DNA from: Actinomycetes bacterium
GTDB taxonomy: Bacteria > Actinomycetota > Actinomycetes > Mycobacteriales > Mycobacteriaceae
Length of the DNA: 7,255 nucleotides
Reading direction: 5' to 3'
NCBI GenBank assembly: GCA_023460175.1
Contig: JAEWRC010000167.1
Location: 1-7,255, forward strand
Shown here: in pieces, positions 1 through 7,255 of the stretch
How the letters are laid out: each line of letters starts with the position of its first letter
How positions within the stretch are numbered: the first letter of the stretch is position 1
The notes under the pieces: generated by a model
What the model was told of the DNA's origin: nothing
The model's database searches: none
The model's input: the letters and a program-made list of their open reading frames with translations, nothing else
Position numbers and translations under genes: made by a program

Positions 1-809
1 GGTTCCCACAGCGCCACGGTGCGGGCGCCGTGCGGCGAGGTGTCCTCGGTGACCTCCGCGACGGTCTGTCCGATCAGCTCGGCGGCCGTCTCACCGGGGG
101 AGGCCGTCGTCGCGCTGGCGAAGATCACCGTCGGCCCCGCGGTGTCGGCGCCGCCATAGCGTTGGGCCAGGCGCAGCAGCCGGCGCAGCACCATCGCCAC
201 GTTCGAGCCGAACACCCCGCGGTAGTAGTGGCACTCGTCGACCACGATGTAGCGCAGTCCGCGCAGGAACACCGCCCAGCGGGCGTGGTTGCGCAGCAGC
301 GACAGGTGGATCATGTCCGGGTTGGAGAACAGCCACCGGGAGCGTTCCCGGGCGAACCGGCGCACCTCGGTGGCGCTGTCCCCGTCGTAGGCGGTGGGGG
401 CGACGTCGGCCAGCCGCGGGACCGCCGCGGTCAGGGCGTACGCGGCGCGCAGCTGATCGTGGCCCAGGGCCTTGGTCGGGGACAGGTACAGCGCCCGCGC
501 CCTCGGGTCGGCGGCCAGTGCGGTCAGCACCGGCAGCTGGTAGGCCAGCGACTTGCCCGAGGCCGTCCCGGTGCTGATGACCACGTGGCGGCCGTCGTGG
601 GCGTGCTGGGCGGCGCGCACCTGATGGGTCCAGGGCGCGGCCACACCGCGCTCGGTGAAGGCCCGCACGACGTCGGGGTCGGCCCAGTCCGGCCAGCGAT
701 CCGCCTGCCCGCCGCGGGCCGGCAGTTCGGCAACGTGACGAACGGGATGCTCGGCGTCGGCGCCGGCCAGCGCCGCGGACAGCAGCTCACTGCCGAAATT
801 CGTCTCCAC
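1..809 (-). CDS. Superfamily II DEAD/DEAH-box helicase, N-terminal part (3' end outside window)
   Basis: The visible 269 residues form the first RecA-like ATPase domain of an SF2 helicase. In order they show a PWTHQ segment (59-63), a Walker A motif STGTASGKS (79-87, Lys86), motif Ia PTKAL (111-115), SNPDM (162-166), a Walker B box with the less usual form DECH (191-194), and motif III SAT (232-234). The frame runs off the window start without a stop, so the second helicase domain is not seen. The start is GTG at 809. An in-frame TGA lies at 825-823, and the only other codon that could conceivably start between them is ATT. No Shine-Dalgarno is visible, but AACAAT lies 7 nt upstream, so the message may be leaderless. 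By neighbourhood and motifs this matches the family of M. tuberculosis Rv3649 and M. smegmatis SftH, described as a 3'-to-5' DNA translocase/helicase with a C-terminal DUF1998 region. That region lies outside this window, so the subfamily is inferred. It is divergent from cspA. Confidence 0.9.
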   Translation of the reverse strand, partial: METNFGSELLSAALAGADAEHPVRHVAELPARGGQADRWPDWADPDVVRAFTERGVAAPWTHQVRAAQHAHDGRHVVISTGTASGKSLAYQLPVLTALAADPRARALYLSPTKALGHDQLRAAYALTAAVPRLADVAPTAYDGDSATEVRRFARERSRWLFSNPDMIHLSLLRNHARWAVFLRGLRYIVVDECHYYRGVFGSNVAMVLRRLLRLAQRYGGADTAGPTVIFASATTASPGETAAELIGQTVAEVTEDTSPHGARTVALWE

Positions 810-906
810 AGGGGCAATTGTTCACCAGTTCGTAGCAACGAGACTGTCGCTAACCCGCCGATCATGATTGGATGTGGGTGGTCGCAGCTTCTGTGTGGTG
901 TTAAAG

Positions 907-947
907 CTTTCGCAGGATCAACGTTGCGATCGCGGTTCCTGCGAAGG
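907..947 (+). repeat. Inverted repeat upstream of cspA
   Basis: The arms TTCGCAGGA (909-917) and TCCTGCGAA (937-945) are perfectly complementary over 9 bp. They extend outward by a T-G wobble (908/946) and a C-G pair (907/947). The 19-base loop itself contains the palindromes CAACGTTG (919-926) and GCGATCGC (926-933). It could be an RNA hairpin in the cspA leader or a protein-binding site in DNA; the sequence does not decide which. The core TCGCAGG/CCTGCGA recurs upstream of topA. Confidence 0.7.
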
Positions 948-961
948 ATGTGCGGTCACAA

Positions 962-999
962 CGGGCCCGGTGCACTGCAACGGTGGTGCACCGCACCCG
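962..999 (+). promoter_or_regulatory. Strong hairpin just upstream of the cspA ribosome binding site
   Basis: The main stem pairs CGGTGCAC (968-975) with GTGCACCG (986-993). It continues inward through two G-U wobbles and a C-G pair to a four-base AACG loop (979-982). Beyond a two-base internal loop, a base stem pairs CGGG (962-965) with CCCG (996-999). The element ends about 11 nt before the Shine-Dalgarno at 1011. The pairing is read directly from sequence. A role in temperature- or growth-dependent translation of cspA is inference. No poly-T follows it, so it does not look like an intrinsic terminator. Confidence 0.65.
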
Positions 1000-1010
1000 G
1001 TAGGAAAAGT

Positions 1011-1018
1011 AAGGAAAG
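1011..1018 (+). promoter_or_regulatory. Shine-Dalgarno of cspA
   Basis: AAGGAAAG lies 8 nt before the ATG at 1027 and is followed by more purines. It supports the 1027 start over an in-frame ATG at 868 that would add 53 residues unlike any cold shock protein. Confidence 0.65.
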
Positions 1019-1026
1019 ATCGAAAG

Positions 1027-1230
1027 ATGCCACAGGGAACTGTGAAGTGGTTCAACGCGGAAAAGGGCTTCGGCTTTATTGCGCCCGAGGACGGCTCCGC
1101 TGACGTATTTGTCCACTACACGGAGATCCAGGGTTCGGGCTTCCGGACCCTCGAGGAAAACCAGCGGGTGGAGTTCGAGGTCGGCCAGAGCCCCAAGGGG
1201 CCTCAGGCCACCGGCGTTCGCGCCGTCTGA
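1027..1230 (+). CDS. cspA: Cold shock protein CspA
   Basis: This 67-residue protein is a single cold shock domain (OB fold) and has the normal family length. It begins MPQGTVKWFN, carries RNP1 KGFGFI (residues 13-18) and RNP2 VFVHY (27-31), and ends in the typical QATGVRAV. The aromatic residues that stack on nucleic acid bases (Trp8, Phe15, Phe17, Phe28, His30) are all present. Family members bind single-stranded RNA and DNA in the cytoplasm and act as RNA chaperones that melt secondary structure; some are cold-induced and some constitutive. The start at ATG 1027 is set by the conserved N-terminus and a Shine-Dalgarno 8 nt upstream. The gene is monocistronic: it has its own structured leader upstream, and a strong intrinsic terminator begins 16 nt after the stop. 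Identity of the protein is certain. Whether this copy is cold-inducible cannot be told from sequence. Confidence 0.97.
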   Translation: MPQGTVKWFNAEKGFGFIAPEDGSADVFVHYTEIQGSGFRTLEENQRVEFEVGQSPKGPQATGVRAV

Positions 1231-1246
1231 GAATTCTCTGACATAG

Positions 1247-1281
1247 ACGTCCCGGGCGGTCTTACCGCCCGGGACGTTTTG
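1247..1281 (+). terminator. Intrinsic terminator after cspA
   Basis: The arms ACGTCCCGGGCGGT (1247-1260) and ACCGCCCGGGACGT (1264-1277) are perfectly complementary over 14 bp around a CTT loop. The T-run TTTT (1277-1280) then leads into GTCT. The hairpin begins 16 nt after the cspA stop. This is a textbook Rho-independent structure, although the T-run is short and partly inside the stem. It should isolate cspA from the next gene. Confidence 0.9.
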
Positions 1282-1288
1282 TCTGCCT

Positions 1289-1294
1289 TACTGT
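1289..1294 (+). promoter_or_regulatory. Candidate -10 element for a leaderless transcript of the 1301 gene
   Basis: TACTGT fits the mycobacterial TANNNT -10 pattern and ends 6 nt before the GTG at 1301. Transcription would therefore begin at or within a base of the start codon. There is no Shine-Dalgarno, because the space upstream is taken by the cspA terminator. No good -35 is visible: that position falls inside the terminator stem. Confidence 0.55.
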
Positions 1295-1300
1295 CGTGAC

Positions 1301-1891
1301 GTGAGTCAGCTCTCCTTCTTCTCTGCGGAATCGGTGCCGCCCGCGGTCGCCGATCTCACCGGGCTGCTCGCCACCGCCGGCCAAATCGTCCTGGTCGGCT
1401 CGCCCGACGTGGTCGGGGCCCGGTTGTCCGTGGTGGTGGACCGGCCCTGGCGGGCCACCGCGCTGGCCGAGATGATCGCCGAGGCCGGCCTGCAACCCGA
1501 GATCGCCCGCACCGACGAGGACACCCCCCTGGTGCGCACGGCCGTCGACCTGCGGCTGGTGCCGCTGGCCCGGGCCTGGACCCGGGGCGCGGTCAAGACG
1601 GTGCCGGCCCAGTGGCTGCCCGGCCCGCGTGAGCTGCGCGCCTGGACCCTGGCGGCCGGTTACGCCGACGGCGACCGCTACCTGCTGGGGCTGGACCTGC
1701 ACGCCCCGGACACGCATTCCCCGCTGGCCTCGGCCCTGATGCGGGTCGGAATCGCACCGACGCTGATCGGCACCCGCGGGGCCCATCCAGCGCTGCGGAT
1801 CAACGGCCGTAGACGGCTGTCGCGGCTGGTAGAGAACGTGGGGGAGCCCCCCGAGGACCCGGAGGCGCAGGCCCATTGGCCCCGGGTTTGA
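1301..1891 (+). CDS. Conserved protein of unknown function (Rv3647c-like)
   Basis: I recognise this 196-residue protein by position and sequence as the counterpart of M. tuberculosis Rv3647c, which to my knowledge has no assigned function. It has no signal peptide and no clear membrane segment, so it is probably cytoplasmic. A hydrophobic stretch QIVLVGSPDVVGARLSVVV (28-46) looks like paired beta strands. It is followed by a helix-like segment (51-63) and a conserved-looking centre, GAVKTVPAQWLPGPRELRAW (96-115), and later a motif MRVGIAPTLIG (147-157). The basic segment GRRRLSRLVENVGEPP (169-184) lies near the C-terminus and could contact nucleic acid, but I see no named domain. The start is GTG 1301, supported by a -10 element 6 nt upstream and by the MSQLSFFSAES N-terminus that I recall for the mycobacterial family. 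It lies 112 bp before topA on the same strand, so partial read-through into topA is possible. Confidence 0.88.
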   Translation: MSQLSFFSAESVPPAVADLTGLLATAGQIVLVGSPDVVGARLSVVVDRPWRATALAEMIAEAGLQPEIARTDEDTPLVRTAVDLRLVPLARAWTRGAVKTVPAQWLPGPRELRAWTLAAGYADGDRYLLGLDLHAPDTHSPLASALMRVGIAPTLIGTRGAHPALRINGRRRLSRLVENVGEPPEDPEAQAHWPRV

Positions 1892-2003
1892 CGCGCCAAC
1901 GGAGGCCGGTCAGTTTGCTTCGGTGCGTGCACAATGCAAAATTGGCAGTTGCTCGCAGGCATCGCGCCCTGCGATGCGATGAAGAAGTGGAGCGTAACCG
2001 CAG
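1892..2003 (+). promoter_or_regulatory. topA upstream region with inverted repeat
   Basis: These 112 bp contain no terminator for the preceding gene. A weak promoter candidate is TTGCTT (1915-1920) with CAAAAT (1937-1942) at 16-bp spacing; the -35 matches consensus at only three positions. An inverted repeat, TCGCAGG (1953-1959) and CCTGCGA (1968-1974) around an 8-base loop, lies 30 bp before the topA start. It uses the same arms as the repeat upstream of cspA. A weak Shine-Dalgarno, GGAG (1989-1992), sits 11 nt before the TTG. topA genes are often supercoiling-responsive, but nothing in the sequence proves that here. Confidence 0.4.
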
Positions 2004-4802
<2,799 letters not shown>

Positions 4803-4805
<3 letters not shown>

Positions 4806-4847
4806 GGCGCCTCAGCCGGATTTAGACTCAGCGGATTCAGACTCAGC
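4803..4847. repeat. Palindrome and tandem 15-bp repeat between convergent topA and cyclase genes
   Basis: A perfect 12-bp palindrome, TGAGGCGCCTCA (4803-4814), includes the topA stop codon. It is followed by two adjacent 15-bp copies, GGATTTAGACTCAGC (4818-4832) and GGATTCAGACTCAGC (4833-4847), differing at one base. The second copy includes the cyclase stop codon (4843-4845). The palindrome could form a weak 3' hairpin, but no T-run follows on either strand, so I do not call an intrinsic terminator. The tandem copies look like a small local duplication at the cyclase 3' end. Confidence 0.75.
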
Positions 4848-6441
4848 TCGATTCGGACGCCGACACGTCCGGGACCTCGCCGAACGCGGCGACCTTGATG
4901 GGCCGGGCCAGCTGCGTGGGCGCGCTGCGGCCGCGTAGTTCCACCACCTCGCCGACGTCCCAGCACAGCGCCTCGGCGTCGAGTGCCCCGCTGACCGCCT
5001 GCGACGACGCCAGCACCCGACCCTCTTCCAGCTTGGCGAGTTCGGTCAGCCGTGCGGCCTCGTTGACCGGGTCGCCGATCACGGTGTACTCGAAGCGGGC
5101 CCGCGCGCCGATGTGCCCGGCGATCGCGCGGCCGGCGGAGACCCCGATGCCGAACTCGGCGCTGCCGAGCACCGGCAGCAGCTCGTCGTGCAGGTCGCGG
5201 GCCGCGGCCAGCGCGGCGCCGTAGGAGTCCGGGTGCTCGATGGGCGCGCCGAAGATGCACAGCGCCGCGTCGCCCTGGAACTTGTTGACGAAACCGCCAT
5301 GGCGGGCAACGGTTTCCACCACCACTCGGAAGAACTCGTTGAGCAGGTTCACCACTTCGGCCGGTGGGCGCGTGGAGGCCAGCTGCGTCGAACCCACCAG
5401 GTCGACGAACAGCACCGCCACGTCGCGTTCCTGCCCGCCCAGCTCGGTGCCGCGCTCCAGGGCGCGCCGCGCGACGTCCTCGCCGACGTAGCGGCCGAAC
5501 AGGTCGCGCAGTCGCTGCCGCTCGGACAGGTCGCGGACCATGTCGTTGAAGCCGGCCTGCAGCAGGCCCAGTTCGCTGGCGTCGTAGATCTGCATGTGCG
5601 CGTTGTAGTTGCCGCGCTGGACCTCGCCGAGCGCCCAACGCAGCTGGCGCAGCGGGTCGGCGATCGACATGGCCGCCAGCACGGTGCCGGCCAACCCGAT
5701 GACCAGCGCGGCCAGCGCCATCAGCAGGATCGGCGTGAACAACTGGTCGGCGGAGGTCTGCAGGATGGCGAACTTGCTCGCGACGATGGACAGCACGATC
5801 GCCAACAGCGGCACCCCGGTGCCCAGCGCCCACGTCAGCACCAGCCGCAGCATCACCCCGGGGGCGCGGAAGTTCTCCGGCGCCCCGCTGCGCAGCGCGG
5901 CCACGGCCACCGGCCGCAGCGTCCGCTCGGACTGCAGATAGCCGATGATCGCGGTCGCGGTGGCGCCCAGCCCGGTGGCCACGGCCAGCACCGGCGCCGA
6001 ATGCCCGGCCACCGGCCAGCTGGCCGCGATGAACACGATGCCGCCCAGGCACCAGTTGGTCAGGCTGATCGCGGTGCGGTAGATCGGCATCCGCAGCGCG
6101 CGGGCGCGGGCCAGGTCGGTGGCCGCCGGATCGGAATCCGACAGCAGGCCCTCGCGGCGCTGCCAGCGGAACACGGGCACCAGCAGCCGCAGGCTGACGT
6201 AGGCGCCGATGGCGAAGGAGATCAACAGGTAGCCGACGAAGATGGACAGGTTCAGCTGCGGCAGATCCTGCAGTTGGACGCGGTCCTGGGGCGGCAGGCC
6301 GAATCGCAGGAAGCTCAGGACGAACAGGGCGCCGATGATGTCGGCCTGCACCATTCCGAGGGTGAACACCGGCCAGGGGGTCCGCACGACCCAGCGGACG
6401 AATGCGCTGATTCGTCCTCGCGGTACCTCCCCATCGGTCAC
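4843..6441 (-). CDS. Membrane-bound class III adenylate cyclase with HAMP domain (Rv3645-like)
   Basis: This enzyme makes cAMP from ATP at the inner face of the membrane. Residue numbers here count from an alternative TTG start at 6471; subtract 10 for the GTG start used. About six hydrophobic segments (near 34-56, 76-98, 134-154, 160-178, 209-232, 246-268) precede a HAMP linker (about 268-322). The cyclase homology domain follows (about 348-530). Its catalytic residues are complete: metal-binding Asp357 (FVDLVGST) and Asp401 (FQGDAAL), ATP-selecting Lys397 and Thr463 (YTVIG), and transition-state Asn470 and Arg474 (VNEAARL). Thr in place of Asp at the purine site marks subclass IIIb, so ATP rather than GTP is the likely substrate. 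An in-frame TAA at 6483-6481 leaves only TTG 6471 or GTG 6441. I prefer GTG because TACGGT lies 6 nt upstream of it. M. tuberculosis Rv3645 has this architecture and is reported to matter for cAMP level, fatty acid tolerance and drug tolerance. Confidence 0.94.
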   Translation of the reverse strand: MTDGEVPRGRISAFVRWVVRTPWPVFTLGMVQADIIGALFVLSFLRFGLPPQDRVQLQDLPQLNLSIFVGYLLISFAIGAYVSLRLLVPVFRWQRREGLLSDSDPAATDLARARALRMPIYRTAISLTNWCLGGIVFIAASWPVAGHSAPVLAVATGLGATATAIIGYLQSERTLRPVAVAALRSGAPENFRAPGVMLRLVLTWALGTGVPLLAIVLSIVASKFAILQTSADQLFTPILLMALAALVIGLAGTVLAAMSIADPLRQLRWALGEVQRGNYNAHMQIYDASELGLLQAGFNDMVRDLSERQRLRDLFGRYVGEDVARRALERGTELGGQERDVAVLFVDLVGSTQLASTRPPAEVVNLLNEFFRVVVETVARHGGFVNKFQGDAALCIFGAPIEHPDSYGAALAAARDLHDELLPVLGSAEFGIGVSAGRAIAGHIGARARFEYTVIGDPVNEAARLTELAKLEEGRVLASSQAVSGALDAEALCWDVGEVVELRGRSAPTQLARPIKVAAFGEVPDVSASESS

Positions 6442-6447
6442 CCGTTC

Positions 6448-6453
6448 ACCGTA
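6448..6453 (-). promoter_or_regulatory. Candidate -10 element for leaderless cyclase transcript
   Basis: On the minus strand TACGGT fits TANNNT and ends 6 nt before the GTG at 6441. This is the same spacing as at the 1301 gene. No Shine-Dalgarno precedes either candidate start of the cyclase, which supports leaderless translation from the GTG. No convincing -35 was seen at the expected distance. Confidence 0.45.
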
Positions 6454-6533
6454 TCGGTCAAGAGCGACCAATCCGAACCGTTACGGCGGCGACGTTCGAC
6501 GGTGCCAGACGCCACGATGTCGCCGGTGAGCAC

Positions 6534-6539
6534 TAGTCT
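6534..6539 (+). promoter_or_regulatory. Candidate -10 element for holB
   Basis: TAGTCT fits TANNNT and ends 8 nt before the ATG at 6548, close enough for a leaderless or nearly leaderless message. No Shine-Dalgarno is present in the last 15 bases before the start. With the cyclase -10 at 6448-6453 on the other strand, it makes a compact divergent promoter pair about 80 bp apart. Confidence 0.45.
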
Positions 6540-6547
6540 TGCCGTTG

Positions 6548-7255
6548 ATGTCAGGGGTTTTCGCGCGCTTGGTGGGCCAACAGACGGTGGAGGCCGAGCT
6601 CGTCGCGGCCGCGCAGACGGCGCGGGGTGATGCGATTCACAGCTCGAACAGCGCCGGAAGCATGACACACGCCTGGTTGTTCACCGGTCCGCCGGGCTCT
6701 GGCCGGTCGGTGGCGGCGCTGTGTTTCGCGGCCGCGCTGCAGTGCACGTCCGACGGCGTGCCCGGCTGCGGCGAGTGCCGGGATTGCACGACGGCGATGG
6801 CCGGCACCCACGCCGATGTCCGGCGCGTCATCCCCGAGGGCCTGTCCATCGGCGTCAACGAGATGCGCTCCATCGTGCAGATCGCGTCGCGGCGGCCGAG
6901 CACCGCGCGCTGGCAGATCGTGGTGGTCGAGGACGCCGACCGGTTGACCGAGGGCGCGGCCAACGCGCTGCTGAAGGTCGTCGAGGAGCCGCCACCGTCG
7001 ACGGTGTTCCTGCTGTGCGCGCCGTCGGTGGACCCGGAGGACATCGCGATCACGCTGCGCTCGCGCTGCCGGCACATCGCGTTGGTGACCCCCGGCACCG
7101 AGGCCATCGCCCAGGTCCTGATGGACTCCGACGGCCTGCCGCCCGAGCAGGCCCGCTGGGCCGCCTCGGTCAGCGGCGGGCACGTGGGCCGCGCCCGCCG
7201 GCTGGCCACCGACCCGGAGGCGCGCGACCGGCGCAAGCGGGCGCTGGGCCTGGCC
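6548..7255 (+). CDS. holB: DNA polymerase III delta-prime subunit, N-terminal part (3' end outside window)
   Basis: The visible 236 residues are the AAA+ part of the clamp-loader delta-prime subunit, which with delta and tau/gamma opens and loads the beta sliding clamp at replication forks. The protein begins MSGVFARLVGQ. It has a Walker A-like loop GPPGSGRS (47-54) in which the usual Lys is Arg53, consistent with delta-prime not hydrolysing ATP. A four-cysteine zinc module follows (Cys66, Cys74, Cys77, Cys80), then a Walker B-like VVVEDADRL (125-133), NALLKVVEEPP (139-149), and the SRC motif (172-174) that supplies the arginine finger to the neighbouring ATPase subunit. The ATG at 6548 is preceded directly by an in-frame TTG (6545), a less likely start. 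The frame runs off the window end, so the C-terminal collar domain is not seen. It is divergent from the cyclase and matches the position of M. tuberculosis Rv3644c. Confidence 0.93.
   Translation, partial: MSGVFARLVGQQTVEAELVAAAQTARGDAIHSSNSAGSMTHAWLFTGPPGSGRSVAALCFAAALQCTSDGVPGCGECRDCTTAMAGTHADVRRVIPEGLSIGVNEMRSIVQIASRRPSTARWQIVVVEDADRLTEGAANALLKVVEEPPPSTVFLLCAPSVDPEDIAITLRSRCRHIALVTPGTEAIAQVLMDSDGLPPEQARWAASVSGGHVGRARRLATDPEARDRRKRALGLA

Larger units (their letters stand above)
810..1026. promoter_or_regulatory. Divergent control region between helicase and cspA, with structured cspA leader
   Basis: These 217 bp separate the two divergent starts and have no convincing coding content. On the helicase side, AACAAT (822-817, minus strand) is a candidate -10. 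On the cspA side I found no clean -35/-10 pair; TAACCC (851-856) and TTAAAG (901-906) are only weak -10 candidates. The right half holds two inverted repeats (907-947 and 962-999) and then a purine-rich Shine-Dalgarno. If transcription starts upstream of 907, cspA has a leader of more than 120 nt. That would fit the post-transcriptional control known for cold shock genes elsewhere, but the transcript start is not known here. Confidence 0.55.

Noticed and set aside
868..1026. In-frame N-terminal extension of cspA from ATG 868
   Set aside because: The added 53 residues are unlike any cold shock protein and span both hairpins. A Shine-Dalgarno precedes ATG 1027.
30..1103. 357-codon plus-strand frame across the helicase and into cspA
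   Set aside because: It is antisense to the helicase motifs and then overlaps cspA in another frame. It has no domain and no plausible ribosome site.
6442..6471. TTG start at 6471 for the cyclase
   Set aside because: It would add 10 residues and has no Shine-Dalgarno. The GTG at 6441 has a -10 element at leaderless spacing. It is not excluded, only less likely.
5113..6630. 505-codon open frame on the plus strand opposite the cyclase
   Set aside because: It is a low-complexity Gln/Gly/Arg/His-rich translation antisense to a well-supported cyclase gene and runs into the start of holB; it is a GC-bias shadow.

Overview
This high-GC window looks like a core chromosomal segment of a Mycobacterium-type actinobacterium. 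From left to right it holds: a DEAD/DEAH-type superfamily II helicase (minus strand, cut by the window start), the cold shock protein gene cspA (+), a conserved gene of unknown function (+), DNA topoisomerase I topA (+), a membrane-anchored class III adenylate cyclase (minus), and the DNA polymerase III delta-prime subunit holB (+, cut by the window end). From memory, this order and orientation match the M. tuberculosis block Rv3649-Rv3648c-Rv3647c-topA(Rv3646c)-Rv3645-Rv3644c. The TopA and cyclase proteins also read as close relatives of the mycobacterial ones. The species cannot be named from this window.

Layout. The helicase (809 to 1, minus) and cspA (1027-1230) diverge from a 217-bp region that contains two strong inverted repeats on the cspA side. 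A perfect 14-bp GC-rich hairpin with a short T-run follows cspA as an intrinsic terminator. A promoter immediately after it appears to give a leaderless transcript starting at the GTG of the unknown gene (1301-1891). topA (2004-4805) follows after a 112-bp gap, from a TTG start with a weak Shine-Dalgarno. topA and the cyclase converge across only 37 bp, where a short palindrome and a tandem 15-bp repeat sit. The cyclase and holB diverge from a gap of about 106 bp, with one candidate -10 element for each.

How the genes relate. Four of the six handle nucleic acids: helicase, RNA/DNA-binding cold shock protein, DNA relaxation and the clamp-loader subunit. The cyclase makes the second messenger cAMP. 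They do not form one operon. Strand switches and the cspA terminator divide them into separate units, and most starts look leaderless with a -10 element 6-8 nt upstream, as is common in mycobacteria. cspA and topA differ in having Shine-Dalgarno-type leaders that both contain the inverted pair TCGCAGG...CCTGCGA.

I saw no mobile element, CRISPR array, tRNA, rRNA or phage gene, and no convincing sign of a novel multi-gene system. No gene-free stretch exceeds 300 bp. The points most worth checking are regulatory: the structured cspA leader, the motif shared with topA, the terminator/promoter abutment, and the short topA/cyclase convergence.
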